DNA of 64,000 nt from Durusdinium trenchii (lineage: Eukaryota; Sar; Dinophyceae; Suessiales; Symbiodiniaceae): contig CAXAMN010021112.1 in the NCBI GenBank assembly GCA_963970005.1, forward strand, positions 2,213,786-2,277,785, read 5' to 3'. The first letter of the stretch is position 1. Every line of letters begins with the position of its first letter. A program made the translations under genes and the position numbers. The notes under the pieces are model-generated. The model made no database searches, was not told where the DNA came from, and saw only the letters and a program-made list of their open reading frames with translations. Of this stretch, positions 10,304 to 20,298 are shown piece after piece.

Positions 10304-10636
10304 CAGTTCTGCGGCCTTGGGAACCAAAATCTGGAATTGGGCGCCAGTTCAGACCCATTCTTTGGACATGAGCCAATTTGGTTTGTCAAGCAGGATTTGG
10401 TTGTTCTTGACGCGGAGTCTATTTTTTAGGCCAAAACAGTGTCTCTGCCCTGTGCCCATGGTGCCCTGTGTTGGTCGAAACGTTTTTTCAATGTGGGCTT
10501 GAGCCCCAGGAGGTCCTGGAGCGTTGCCTGGCACTGGGGATGACCTTGGACACCTGGGGCGGCCACAAGGCCGGACGAACCGGACGAACCGGGAGCTTTC
10601 TTCGGTGCGGACGGAAAGAAGAACACGCTCAAACAG
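10304..10636 (+). CDS. One or two exons, uncharacterised
   Basis: A textbook acceptor (ATTTTTTGCAG) precedes QFCGLGNQNLELGASSDPFF in phase 0. A second acceptor, CTATTTTTTAG at 10429, precedes a frame with LVETFFQCGLEPQEVLERCL that runs to ACAG|GTAGAA at 10636. Splicing 10346 to 10430 (83 bp intron) keeps the frame, but the hydrophobic stretch after 10346 is also protein-like, so the inner boundary is open. Confidence 0.5.
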
Positions 10637-10998
10637 GTAGAAGTTGCTATTGGGATCTAGGGCAATTCCAAGTTGGGCAAATATCTGGATCTAGTTCTGG
10701 CAGTTTATGGCAACTATTGAGGTGGGGTGGGGGTTATGTTGACAGAGAGATGTAGCATCACAAAACAGCAGCATCGGTGTAGAGGTTGTTTTGCTCTTCA
10801 GCATTGAATAAATACATGCTGTATATATCCTAGCTAGATATTAATCTCTATATATATATACTATATCTGAAAATCAAAAAAACTATACATTGCCCCAGTG
10901 ATGTAAATGGATGTTTCCTTTCAGGTGCCCTAGTCAGACCATGTTTTAAAAATTAATCGTCTTTGACTCTCAGGAAATATATTGCTGTTGGCTTCCAG

Positions 10999-11104
10999 CG
11001 CCAAAAGGGGATGCTCAAAGGAGTCAAGGCCTCCCCGGTGGGGGCGGAACATCTCCGGAGAAAGGCGTGGGTGGCATCCAAAAGCGTGGGTGGCTTCCTC
11101 AGAA
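10999..11104 (+). CDS. Exon, Gly/Lys-rich
   Basis: Follows GGCTTCCAG. Using the phase left by the exon ending at 10636, it reads PKGDAQRSQGLPGGGGTSPE and EKGVGGIQKRGWLPQK, similar in style to 9921-10148. Ends at CAGAA|GTACCA. Two other frames are open. Confidence 0.45.
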
Positions 11105-11278
11105 GTACCAATACATTGCATCAGTTGTGTGGTTTTTGGTGTGTCACATCACTTACCTGTAACCGTTGTTAAGAGATGATCACTCTTTTTGAGAAAGACC
11201 TGCAACCTAATCATCACCATCATCACCATCCTCATCCTTATCAGCATCATTCACTGGGCCCTGAGAATGTGCAAATTG

Positions 11279-11297
11279 ATATATATATATATATATA
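11279..11297. repeat. (AT)n microsatellite
   Basis: Nine TA units; a CAT-rich stretch (11212-11250) precedes it. Confidence 0.9.
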
Positions 11298-11392
11298 CCA
11301 AATCCAGAAAAACGCCGGAGTTGGAAGTCCGGCGCCGGACCCTGTAAAAGTGCCGGACTGAAGATCTAGGTATACCTGAATGAGACACGTGT

Positions 11393-11528
11393 AAACTGCG
11401 TCCTGGCGCGCCCACGCGGCGGTGAAGGACGGACCCAAAACCCGGGCGCTGTAGGCCTTTCTGGACGCTGCGGCCGGCGGGCACGTGGAAGTGTTGAAAG
11501 TATTGGCAGCTTGTTGCGGCTTGCGGGG
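11393..11528 (+). CDS. Ankyrin-repeat-like exon with an in-frame TAG
   Basis: AFLDAAAGGHVEVLKVLAAC (from 11455) is a good ankyrin-repeat match. The sequence before it (WRAHAAVKDGPKTRAL) is in the same frame and also protein-like, but TAG at 11452-11454 separates the two. Either the exon starts at 11455 with this TAG as acceptor, or a CAG codon became TAG. The right boundary is unclear; GAAA|GTATTG at 11497 is possible. Confidence 0.5.
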
Positions 11529-12308
11529 ACATGGCAGGGGCTACCTTGGGTTTGAGGGGCACCATGTCCACTGGAACTTGATTACAAAGCACACAGTTAA
11601 ACCATGTTAAATCCCGGCGCTCATGGTTTCGGGGATGGGCAAAGAAGCACGTGGACATTTGGCCTTCAACACTGCAGCCGTTTACTGTAGTGCCAGGCTT
11701 AGTGTGCTCTTCATTTCTGCATCGGAAACAACTAAAGATCCAGTGAGCCGTCGCAGTATCCTTTTATTGGCAATGTTCTGTTCGAGCAAGATTTGCCTCC
11801 TGACCCAGTCTTCTAGCCCATTTGAACCTGTTCCTTTAGGCAATCCTTTTGGAATCAGTAATCCACCACGTCACGTGTAGGGATAAGCTGCTCAACGTAC
11901 TGGCTGCCCCCCATTTGGTTTACAGAAACCATGCAACAAGATTATGTCTTGTCCCCAATATATAGGACCTCACTGCATGATGACACAAGTGAAAGTTTGG
12001 CAACATGCCATGTTAACTACCCGAAAACAGGGTCAGTAATGAGCGGGACATAAAGATGGCATCCGTAAGCAGCACACGTGACCATACTTGGAATGGGGGG
12101 GTGCCATGAGACACAGCAAAAGGAGAGAAACAACACAGGACAATGGTAAGCATGAGAACCGTCACGGATGGGAGATGGGAAGTGGAGAAACATGCACATG
12201 GTTTGCAGTTCTTTGAAGTCTTCAGGATCGTTTTCGACTCATATGCCATGTTCTTGACCAGGGTTTGATGTGCCATCTTACAGTGAACTATTATTCATTC
12301 CATTCCAG

Positions 12309-12473
12309 CTGGTCTTGTACAGCTTGGATGTCCTGCCTTGCAACGAAAACACCTGCGGTCATTTGCCCCCTCCTGGGCCCGACAGCTCAGGTGTCCCACG
12401 GTGCATCACTGAGCTCATGGGCATCTTGGAAGCACCGCTTCAGAAGCGAAGACGGCGACATCATGTGCCATAA
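12309..12473 (+). CDS. Terminal exon candidate with polybasic tail
   Basis: Preceded by a pyrimidine-rich acceptor (TTCATTCCATTCCAG). The phase-0 frame has LVLYSLDVLPCNENTCGHLP, then CITELMGILEAPLQKRRRRH and TAA at 12471. The next frame (12265-12537) is also open and ends in a Lys/Cys-rich segment. No family recognised. Confidence 0.45.
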   Translation: MVLYSLDVLPCNENTCGHLPPPGPDSSGVPRCITELMGILEAPLQKRRRRHHVP

Positions 12474-12540
12474 CGTTGGCAAGAAGTGCAACGGAACAGT
12501 ACTAAGAAGATCTAAGAAGTATTGCTCCATATTTTAGGTC

Positions 12541-12605
12541 GCTAGTAGGTTGGAGCCCATCGCTAGTGGGTTGGAGGCCATCGCTAGTATTGCTCCATCT
12601 TTTAG
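12541..12605. repeat. Tandem GCTAGT repeat
   Basis: GGTTGGAGCCCATCGCTAGT and close variants, about three copies of a 21-25 bp unit, related in wording to family A. Confidence 0.7.
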
Positions 12606-12827
12606 GTTGGTGACACTACTCAGAGTTTACAGCTGATCCAAAAGTGACAAGGTGATTGCCTAGACATCAAGGAGGTTCCCTGCCTGAAGAACATGTCTGA
12701 GGCCACGCAATGTGGAACGTTGATGGATTCAACCGTGAAACCTGCGGGAGATGTAAAATCCTTCTGGTCCAGTAGGGGGGTTTATGAATCAACAGTTTAC
12801 ATGATCCACTCTATTGTGGACAAGACC

Positions 12828-12926
12828 TAATGTAGACTCTTGATTAATAGAGCCACCATGAAGAGGATATGCAATCATATACAATCCATGTGCGGGGGTT
12901 ATCAATCAAGAGTCTTGTCTACATTA
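12828..12926. repeat. Family F inverted-repeat element, copy F1
   Basis: Left end TAATGTAGACTCTTGATTA, right end CAATCAAGAGTCTTGTCTAC plus ATTA; inverted with one 5-base indel. The inner part contains ATGTGCGGGGGTTA. A further decayed end (GGGGGGTTTATGAATCAAC) lies at 12775. Confidence 0.75.
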
Positions 12927-13059
12927 ATTCTTGCGGACAAGACTGAGACCTATGAAGTCCCACATTGCACAAGCGATCAAAGTTTTGTGGAGATGAACGG
13001 TGCCGGTGAAAGTGTGTGAACGGGTCCATTTGCTAGTTCTTTTTCCACTATAGAGGCAC

Positions 13060-13293
13060 ATGGCTGAAGACAACTTAACAAACTATTGTCTTTTGAGTTG
13101 TATCATTGTAGGATTTATAACTGTCTTTATTGTTTTTTGTTCACAGACAGATTTGGCGGTCGGAAGCCTAGCATCTCCTAGCTCTCTCTACCATATTGAC
13201 CAAACATGTGTTGTTCGTGGAAGATTTAGTGGATCCTTCGTGATGAAAGAGCCCAGGGGCCTGTGTTTTTCCACTAGGAACAAGAAGCACTAG
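13060..13293 (+). CDS. Weak ORF with a membrane-like segment
   Basis: Open 77 codons from an ATG at 13060; hydrophobic YCLLSCIIVGFITVFIVFCS follows. The end enters family A. Codon bias is weak and the region is AT-rich, so this may be chance. Confidence 0.2.
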   Translation: MAEDNLTNYCLLSCIIVGFITVFIVFCSQTDLAVGSLASPSSLYHIDQTCVVRGRFSGSFVMKEPRGLCFSTRNKKH

Positions 13294-13385
13294 GAGCAAA
13301 GGGCATCGCTACTAGGAGCAAGGACGCTACTAGGGGCTCCTGGCCATACTACTAGGAACAAGAAGATACTAGGAGAAAGGGAGAA
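13278..13385 (+). repeat. Family A element, copy A2
   Basis: CACTAGGAACAAGAAGCACT, GCTACTAGGAGCAAGGACGC and TACTAGGGGCTCCTGGC units, in forward orientation. Confidence 0.85.
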
Positions 13386-13717
13386 AGGTCATCATGACAT
13401 TCTTGGTCCCCTAGAAATCCAGACCCTCAAACGGAATAAACGGTTTGGTTGGGGTCTGACCCTTGGGCATGCTAGGGACACCCATCAGGAAGGGACACAA
13501 CCAGCGCTGTGGTGAGATAAGTCGAGAAGCCATTGGGTTTGTCCTATGACCTGTACAGGCGCTGGTATACAAGAACAGACTATATGTAATAGAGATGTCG
13601 GCCTGGAACCTAACCCAAGCATCATCCTCTGGGCTTTGGTAAAATAGGAAAATAGACCTAAGCTAGGGATTCCATTTTTCTGGAAGCGAGGGAAACGGGG
13701 AAATTCGCTGACCGCAG

Positions 13718-13826
13718 CCTCCGGATCTCAGGTGGCGCAAGAAGCCGTCCGCTGTGCCATTGAAAAGGAGCGAAAGGAGGTGCCCGTTTCCGTGCAGAAA
13801 AAACATGTCGATGTGCACCTACCTGG
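13718..13826 (+). CDS. Exon, uncharacterised
   Basis: After a CCGCAG acceptor the frame reads GSQVAQEAVRCAIEKERKEV and PVSVQKKHVDVHLP, hydrophilic and helix-like. Ends at CCTGG|GTAGGTAAAC. The following ACCTACCTGGGTAGGT is palindromic. The minus frame over it has no comparable bias. Confidence 0.5.
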
Positions 13827-14326
13827 GTAGGTAAACCTACCTGGGGTCGGTGTGCCCAGTTTCCGCAGGGACCCGCAGGGATGAAGTATGAGGAAAACAC
13901 TTGTTTGAACACATGTTGCACAGCAATTTTTTTGAGGGACACTTTGTGGAACAAATATGGTTTCCTTGTTGAACAAATATGTGGAATTGTAGCAACGCAG
14001 GGGCGGCAATGAAGCTCTTCTGGTCATGTTGATGATACATGGCACAAAAAAACAGCAGTCTTGGATCCTTGGGAAATGCTTCGAAACCATCAAGGAGAGA
14101 CACCGAGACATAAATCTGTCTCTTTCGTCCGCTCTCCGCCCTTCGCTGTTTGCAGGTCATGTGTATGTTTGAGACCACCACGGTTGGCAGATTCTCAGAT
14201 CTGGGTCATTCAATAGATCTGGGTCTAGTCCCAGACCTCCCAACGTTGAAAAACCGCTTAAAACATATTTATATATACCTCTTCCTGCGGTGTCACGGTC
14301 CAGCCACACCGATGGTTTTTACTGCA

Positions 14327-14425
14327 GCATCTCGCGACGACGCAGGTGCTGCACTTTCTGGTGCAGAGTGGTTTTGACGTCACAGGAGAACTCGGAGACT
14401 TGCTGTTGGAGAACGCGGCTCCTCG
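14327..14425 (+). CDS. Ankyrin-like exon
   Basis: Follows ACTGCAG. The frame TTQVLHFLVQSGFDVTGELG and DLLLENAAPR is leucine-patterned like an ankyrin-repeat helix pair, ending at CCTCG|GTGGAG. Its phase does not join directly to 14869, so another exon or a different donor is needed. Confidence 0.5.
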
Positions 14426-14769
14426 GTGGAGAAAGCAGTAGCCTATACTCGAAGGAAGACCCATTTGCAGCGGATCGACCTGTTTTTTTTTGTTTGCCTT
14501 CGATGGGAGGGCAGAATGAGAGGTTGACCTGATGGAAGAATGGACATCGACCTGCATGAGAATGAGAATTGGAGTACGACTATTCTATCCACATCCGGGA
14601 GGATGAAAAGAAGTCGATGTAGCTATAACACATGGGGATGGGTCAAAACCTGGAGCCCTGGTCCACCATGTAGCGAACGACCTAACAGGTAGGTTTGCAC
14701 AATCGGTACCCGGGTACCAGAACTCACAGCCAATATGGATTGTTTGGGATGTCATTTCAACAAATTCAA

Positions 14770-14848
14770 CCCCAGACACTGCATGTATGGCATATTTACC
14801 CATGATCCTACATGGAGTGGTTTCAGCCGGCATAAGGAGTGTTTGGGA
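14770..14848. repeat. Family C element, copy C2
   Basis: CCCAGACACTGCATGTATGG at the left and AAGGAGTGTTTGGGA at the right. Ends about 20 bp before the acceptor of the exon at 14869. Confidence 0.65.
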
Positions 14849-14868
14849 ACATGTTTGCCAAGCCGCAG

Positions 14869-14997
14869 TCTTCAATTCTCCTTTGAGACCCTCCGAGCTT
14901 CTTGTGCCGCACGCGCGCGCTTTTGACGTCCTCGCAGCTGAGGCGGCTCGCAACGACATCTGCTTGATGCAGCTGCTTCTCAACAAGGCGGGCTCGG
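14869..14997 (+). CDS. Ankyrin-like exon
   Basis: Acceptor AGCCGCAG. The frame has RPSELLVPHARAFDVLAAEA and ARNDICLMQLLLNKAGSG, a clear ankyrin-like pattern with two helices. Donor CTCGG|GTCAGA at 14997, or a GC donor at AACAAG|GCGGGC. Probably belongs with the 14327 exon. Confidence 0.55.
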
Positions 14998-15094
14998 GTC
15001 AGATCTCGAGATGCAAAAGAGGAATTGGTTGTTTTTGCCGTGTTTTTGTGTTGAAATGATGCCCACTGATGCCCGCCCTTCAAGATCATCAGTA

Positions 15095-16150
15095 TCAGAC
15101 GAGTCTAATCAGTCTCCCATTAGTAATGACGACTAACACTGGCCGTGGGAATAACACTGGCCATGGGAATAACACTGGCCATGGGAATGTATCCCAGTGA
15201 GTCTGGATCTTTCCGTTTTTAAGCACCGCGCCGACGCCGTCGCTCCGAGAGCCTCCTTCCACTGACGAGTGACTGGTTTCAGGAGCCCACTCCTTCGTCC
15301 TGAAAGCCAAGATCTCAAAGCAGTTCTCAAAGCGTTGACTATAGAGAATACATGAGAATACCAAGGGGACGAATCTTTGGTCGATACTATGTGATACTGA
15401 TTCCTGATGCAAAGCATCTCTGTCCCAATGACGACCCCAATGACCATCCCATTCGATCGACCGAACACCTCCGAACACCGTGCCGCCGGCGGTTCCAGGG
15501 CGCGGACTTCCGCTGGATGGGCGAAGCGGCGCTGAGCTCATCGGGTCGATGCTCCAGCTGGGAGGTGAGGAGGACCACCTGTGGTGTGCCGATGTTCCTT
15601 GAAATGGACCTGACATGACCGGACTAAGAAGACAAATTTCCTCAACCTGACTGTGGTGCACTCGGGTTCCAAGATCTTTCAGCGTGTATGGGAGGGGTTG
15701 AGCAAACCACTCCCCGCTTCGAAACGAAGGTACTTGGAGGTATAGTACGGCTCTGTATGGATGGGCGCCCAACCAAACCACCCCCAACTTGAGTGCCGGA
15801 CATTTTTCATCCAGGTTCATGATGTTCATCACACGCGGCTGGGTGCGTTTGTTGCTGCGCGCCACCCATGGTGGAAGCATCGCACGCGGCCGCACACCGC
15901 ACATGCCCCACCCACCTGCGGTGTCCACCACGTCGACGTCTTCGTTGTTTGTTTGTCGAGAATCGGCACCAGCATCGTTCAATTCAGTGTTTTTTTCCTT
16001 ACGCAATTGCAACGGTGTGTTCTGACAAGGGAAGCCATGGAACTGACAGTGATGTGGATCCGTGTGTCTATTTGGAACTGGTGGTAGCGTGGCTTCCGTT
16101 TTGGAGCCAAGGCTCCTAGCAAATCCACATTGTTCTCGCACAAGCCGCAT
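15095..16150 (-). CDS. Longest open frame in the window, 351 codons, status doubtful
   Basis: Open from an ATG at 16150 to a stop at 15095. Parts look coding (GMCGVRPRAMLPPWVARSNK; EKCPALKLGVVWLGAHPYRA), but the frame also runs through a family B element (15666-15747) and a tandem repeat that gives PWPVLFPWPVLF. A plus exon candidate lies inside it at 15460-15572, ending at GGGAG|GTGAGG. It may be a mosaic of real exon and repeat. Confidence 0.33.
   Translation of the reverse strand: MRLVREQCGFARSLGSKTEATLPPVPNRHTDPHHCQFHGFPCQNTPLQLRKEKNTELNDAGADSRQTNNEDVDVVDTAGGWGMCGVRPRAMLPPWVARSNKRTQPRVMNIMNLDEKCPALKLGVVWLGAHPYRAVLYLQVPSFRSGEWFAQPLPYTLKDLGTRVHHSQVEEICLLSPVMSGPFQGTSAHHRWSSSPPSWSIDPMSSAPLRPSSGSPRPGTAGGTVFGGVRSIEWDGHWGRHWDRDALHQESVSHSIDQRFVPLVFSCILYSQRFENCFEILAFRTKEWAPETSHSSVEGGSRSDGVGAVLKNGKIQTHWDTFPWPVLFPWPVLFPRPVLVVITNGRLIRLV
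15133..15188. repeat. Three 18-bp tandem copies
   Basis: AACACTGGCCATGGGAAT repeated three times with one change. Confidence 0.9.
15666..15747. repeat. Family B element, decayed
   Basis: The right end GAAACGAAGGTACTTGGAGG matches the family consensus; the left end (GGTTCCAAGATCTTTCAG) has diverged. Confidence 0.5.
15789..16119 (+). CDS. Competing plus-strand open frames
   Basis: Three plus frames are open over 15789-16119. One has VHDVHHTRLGAFVAARHPWW and is bounded on the left by a CCAG|G acceptor. They oppose the 351-codon minus frame. I cannot pick one. Confidence 0.25.
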
Positions 16151-16269
16151 CCACGGAACCGTTGTCAGAGGCCTTGCACTTTCTGGTCTTAGCAGAAGTG
16201 CCCTTGGACTCCTGGGCAGCGATGCTCGGTTGGCATCAACTTTTACTGGCAGAGTTGACTCTGTACCCT

Positions 16270-16364
16270 ATGGATCCACATAACTTCTCAGAAGGTAATT
16301 GGACCGACTCCAAGCCTACATAAATAGTCTCCAATCACCTCAGAAGGTATGTGGATCCCTAGGG
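16270..16364. repeat. Family B element
   Basis: Left GGATCCACATAACTTCTCAG, right CTCAGAAGGTATGTGGATCC: inverted ends with GGATCC at both termini. Confidence 0.85.
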
Positions 16365-16430
16365 GTAGCAATCTCTTGATACATCTTGATACTGAAGAGA
16401 AGCTGATAGGAGCGGGACATCTCCGGGCTC

Positions 16431-16515
16431 CAACTACCTCCGCTTCGAAGCTGGTGTGGGTAGGCTTGTGGGGCCTAACTACCTTCTGAGGATGTCGGAT
16501 GTGGTTGGAGCCCAA
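16431..16515. repeat. Family B element, decayed
   Basis: CTCCAACTACCTCCGCTTCG at the left and ACTACCTTCTGAGGATGTCG towards the right, with GTTGGAGCC at the end. Confidence 0.6.
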
Positions 16516-16666
16516 GGATTTGGTGGTTGACGGTACCGCCAAGACGACACCTACGGAGCACTGCGGTGCGACCGTGCTTGAGTGAACATAGATGGCTCAG
16601 CTTCTGTGGTTCACAGAAGGCAGCCAACCCAAAAACCTGAAAAGAACAAAACACATTTGTCTAATG

Positions 16667-16712
16667 ATGTAGACTCTTGATTAATAATCCCCCACATGCA
16701 GAGGCTGTTCAA
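16667..16712. repeat. Family F end (copy F2)
   Basis: ATGTAGACTCTTGATTAATA followed by ATCCCCCACATG; only one arm is clear. Confidence 0.65.
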
Positions 16713-17190
16713 TCAATCTAAATGCAATTGGCCATAATTGGTCCAAAACCCGAGCTTTGATCGAAACTGCAAAGCCCGGGTGTCAGCAGGGCCTAGCAGG
16801 GCCCGGAGACTTTTCCAGGTGGAACCTTAAAACAATCTCAGCGGATCCAAGCCATAACCCTGGGAGTCAAAATATTAAAAGAATTGTCTTTAGGTGACCC
16901 GATTTCAGGTATTGAATCCTCTACTTCAGTCGGTCAAAATAGTAATTGGACTTCTAGGGATATCTACGGACAATACTGATCCGTTTTTATATACTGATAA
17001 GACCACACTGACTGAGACTTGGAAGAACCCGTGTGATACCTTGTAATGATCTGTATTTACACCGTGCCCAACCTGCCAATCTGAAGTCACTCAACTGAAA
17101 AAGGCTCCCCACCAACCACCAAATGCCACCAAACCACTCCTTCACAGCACCGTCATGCCCGTGACTTGCCCTTCCCATCTTCATGCCTTC
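16713..17190. other. Stretch without a supported gene
   Basis: AT-richer sequence with no biased frame; probably intron or intergenic. Confidence 0.5.
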
Positions 17191-17195
17191 TTACG

Positions 17196-17458
17196 TGGCA
17201 TCTCGGCTCAGAAGCACCCGCCCCGCCCGGAGCGGGGTGGGTGACCCACCGTCTCATGACCGCCTCGCGCTCCACAGCCAGCCACGGGCCCCGCGGAGGT
17301 CCGCGGGGATCCTCCTGGCGCCGGCGGAGGGGGGAAAAGCCAGTCCGACCACGGCCAAAACCGATGGATTGGTGGCCTCCACCATCCCCCATCCTGGCTT
17401 CCGTCCACCCCATGAACCTTATTTTCAGGAGTCTTCTCAACTGGTGATTTGCATGTAG
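17196..17458 (+). CDS. Exon candidate, Pro/Arg-rich
   Basis: Among three open plus frames and one minus frame, the one with RRSAGILLAPAEGGKASPTT and IPHPGFRPPHEPYFQESSQL reads best. A 17-bp direct repeat (CTTCTCAACTGGTGATT at 17433 and 17481) sits at its end. The opposing minus frame contains LAVEREAVMRRW. Confidence 0.35.
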
Positions 17459-17473
17459 GGGTGATGTTTAGCG

Positions 17474-17725
17474 TTATAGCTTCTCAACTGGTGATTCGAA
17501 AGCATTCTCAACCTGTTGCAGCGTAGCCAAGGAAGGGCCCTGCCTCATCCCTGACTCATCCCTTTGATGCAAAAACAGGTTGATTTGATCTTCATCCGAC
17601 TCATCGCGCTCCCGACGACCGGGTCCTTCAACTTCCTCGACATGATCAACCTCCGACCCAAGGCCTTCGAGCAACTCTGCCGCGAAGGTGCGCGCCATCC
17701 GGGCGAAGAAGTCCCGCAGGGCGGG
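17474..17725 (-). CDS. Terminal exon, acidic protein segment
   Basis: On the minus strand, after a CTACAAAAG acceptor, the phase-0 frame reads ALRDFFARMARTFAAELLEG and then a Glu/Asp-rich stretch (VEEVEGPGRRERDESDEDQI), ending in TAA at 17474. About 83 residues. Composition and third-position bias are good; no family recognised. Confidence 0.55.
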   Translation of the reverse strand, partial: PALRDFFARMARTFAAELLEGLGSEVDHVEEVEGPGRRERDESDEDQINLFLHQRDESGMRQGPSLATLQQVENAFESPVEKL

Positions 17726-18423
17726 CTTTTGTAGTCTCCATACAGGGGTGTGTGTTTTTTGGGGCTCGGGGAGATCTGGACCATATAGTAGATCTGGCAA
17801 TGTTTGGCCTCTAGTGATGGGAAACACAAACTTGGGAAGTGGACAAGTCGTTTTATTGCGTTAAACATCAAAAAGTTTTGTTGATAAGACCTATAGGAGG
17901 AATATGATGAAGAGTAACTTTGGAGGGAAATGGCCGTGGCTTTGGAGCTAGTTGTTTTTGGTTCAGGGTAGTGGATCGGAGCAGGGCAAGGTATTCCAGA
18001 GATTACTTTGTTTTTTGTACCATTTCACCATGCTTAAGCAGATCATGAGCTTGACCCAGCACCATTGGGGATCTTTTGCACCCCCTAGCTGTTAAGTCAT
18101 TATGTGCAATAAGAGTTGGAATCAGCTCAAGAAGACGGGCTGGTACCAAGGTCAAAAGGACGGGCTGGTTGTATATAATCAAGATATCCCCGATATATAC
18201 AGGTGCCATTATAGGGTTGTAGGTTGTAGCTTTAACGTAGGTTTATATGTGCATGGGTAATGTGCAGTACATATTGTTCATGTCTCCTTGTCCCCTTTGA
18301 GCTTGGAGTGAACCTTGCGGGTAGACAGCTGCTCCAGGCTGGCTGCAAAGAGTGATTCGTGGCGGGCCGGCTGGCTCAATGGGTTTGGAAGTGGGGTGGT
18401 TTGGGGGGTCACACTAGTTCAAT

Positions 18424-18526
18424 CCCCAAGTACCTCCGAAACGAAGGTGTTTGGACTCAGTTTGGACCCTCCTGGCCTACATAAAGGTGTCTCCAATTCA
18501 CCCTTGAAGGTATGTGGATCCATAGG
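18424..18526. repeat. Family B element
   Basis: Left CCCCAAGTACCTCCGAAACG, right TTGAAGGTATGTGGATCC; a middle CTACATAAAGGTGTCTCCAA is shared with the copies at 16270 and 20196. Confidence 0.8.
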
Positions 18527-18548
18527 GAAAATCGTGCCTGGCCCGTCG

Positions 18549-18762
18549 TCAGCACCAGCCCCGGCACCCTGACAGCTCACAGCACCGGCACCAAGTCGTA
18601 CTTTTGTTCTTTTGGTGAACGGATCGATATTTTTTCCGGTCCGGACCATAGCTGATGGGGCAGTAGCGCCCGTTGAAAGGCAGCAGTAGCTTGCTCCGGA
18701 GTTGTTCCCTGACCTGAGTTTCGACATGGTCCACCGCGTCCGGGTGCAGGCCATCAATTTCC
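18549..18762 (-). CDS. Exon candidate, uncharacterised
   Basis: The minus frame reads EIDGLHPDAVDHVETQVREQ, LRSKLLLPFNGRYCPISYGP and a basic end. It is amphipathic, then globular-looking. Starts after a GAAAAAG acceptor; the C-terminal Cys-rich end to the TGA at 18549 may be intron read-through. Confidence 0.48.
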
Positions 18763-19340
18763 CTTTTTCAGCGCCGCGCTACGCGCGGCTGAATCCGGTG
18801 CCGGGAGAAATGTTTGTGGTAATGTTGTGGTATTTGTGGGAGTTAGAGTATCGTTGCAAGCACTGGCGGTGGCTAGATTCAAACTGCTGTTCAAAAGATG
18901 TTCTGCGTGTTTTTATAACACATAGATTCCCATCGTCCCGGTTCCACCTGGCCAATACGAACCCCTAGCCAGCTAGAGCCGTACCATGAAGCCGCTGGCG
19001 TTTGTTGCTGCTTCTACCTGACTATCTTTGACCCCTTTTTATACTTGTTTCAAGAACGCCTCAAGAAAAAGTGTGTCCCAAAGCCTTCATCAAATGCCAT
19101 TATTTACGATGTTGTTTGCGCTCGATTTTCAAAAACTCAGGTTTCTAGGCCGATAAAGGGCCCCCCCCAGCAAAAGCTGAACTCTTGCGACTGACTATGC
19201 CATGCCATCCGGATACACACGCCCCAGCATTCGGTACGGGCAGATTTTTGCACTGAGTAGCCCCAAAAGGAGTTTGGTTTGTCAGCTATGTCAGTGATTT
19301 GGATTTCCATGGATTTCCCAAACACACTTGAACAAATCGC

Positions 19341-19465
19341 TACTAGGCGCAAGGACGCTACTAGGGGCTCCTGGCCTTACTACTAGCAGCAAGAAGCTAC
19401 TAGGAGCAAATGGCATCGCCACTAGGAGCAAATGGCATCGCTACTAGGAGCAAGGACGCTACGAA
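19341..19465 (+). repeat. Family A element, copy A3
   Basis: GCTACTAGGCGCAAGGACGC, TACTAGGGGCTCCTGGCC and two tandem CACTAGGAGCAAATGGCATC units. Confidence 0.85.
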
Positions 19466-19729
19466 CGGGGCAAAATTTTCATGTGGTACACTGTGACAAC
19501 TCCCAGCTTCAAAGCTGGCATCTTCTTGCATCTCATGAAAGGCATGAATGAACCGCTTTTGGTCGTTCATGCGGTGAAAGCGTGCTTTTGCGCGGGCAAA
19601 ATGCAGGTTATTTGAGATTTGGCATTGCAAATTGCGAGCATTCGGATTCGGTTTTCCCCTGTGCCATAGTGGTCAAACAATTCGATTCAAACAACGGTGC
19701 CCATGATTGCCCATGGTTTGTCACTGCTC

Positions 19730-19815
19730 AAACGCTCCAAACAACCCTTGGTCCCTCAAAACCTCCATGTGAGGTCCAGCCCCTACTTAGGAGGGTCCAG
19801 GAGCGTCTGGGTGTC
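19730..19815. repeat. Inverted-repeat element shared with 55590-55640
   Basis: ACGCTCCAAACAACCCTTGG and GGTCCCTCAAAACC also occur at 55598-55630. Here the right end (GAGCGTCTGGGTG) is inverted to the left end. Confidence 0.6.
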
Positions 19816-19841
19816 AACATTGCCATTCCCCTAGTTGGTTG

Positions 19842-19923
19842 TCTGCTTTGAAGGAGCTATTGTCACAGGAGGTGCAAGCAAGAATCAAGGCATATCGAAA
19901 GGCATGTGCCCGGACTTCTGAAG
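19842..19923 (+). CDS. Short helical exon
   Basis: LKELLSQEVQARIKAYRKAC then a GAAG|GTCAAC donor. A charged amphipathic helix with good codon bias; acceptor probably CCCTAG at 19831. The next candidate segment, 19965-20158, may be downstream in the same gene. Confidence 0.45.
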
Positions 19924-19964
19924 GTCAACTGCTAGTTGGTATACTCAGACCCTTCGCCATGCCC

Positions 19965-20158
19965 TACAAGGCATGCAACGGATCGATCCTACAAGGCCGC
20001 TCAAGGTCAGGCACGATCACGATCTCGTTGTGCGGCCCTGGTTTTCGCTCATTTTCGGGTGCGTTGTTTGGGCTCGGCTTGTGCGGCTCAGTCGACGTGT
20101 TCATGCCGAGATGCCTGCAGAACAGCACAACGCATGTATAGACCATGTTCGATCGTGA
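19965..20158 (+). CDS. Exon candidate, Ala/Arg/Cys-rich
   Basis: The frame with RSYKAAQGQARSRSRCAALV and RCLGSACAAQSTCSCRDACR is open. Two other plus frames are also open. Uncertain. Confidence 0.32.
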
Positions 20159-20195
20159 TCACGTATCATGCAGCTCACTTTAATTAGGGCCCTAA

Positions 20196-20298
20196 GGATC
20201 CACATACCTCCTCAGAAGGTAATTACTTTATTAAACCCTCCAAACCTACGTAACGGTGTCTCCAATCACCTTCTGAGAAGGTACTTGGATCATCTTGG
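20196..20298. repeat. Family B element
   Basis: GGATCCACATACCTCCTCAG at the left and CTTCTGAGAAGGTACTTGGA plus TC at the right. Confidence 0.9.
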
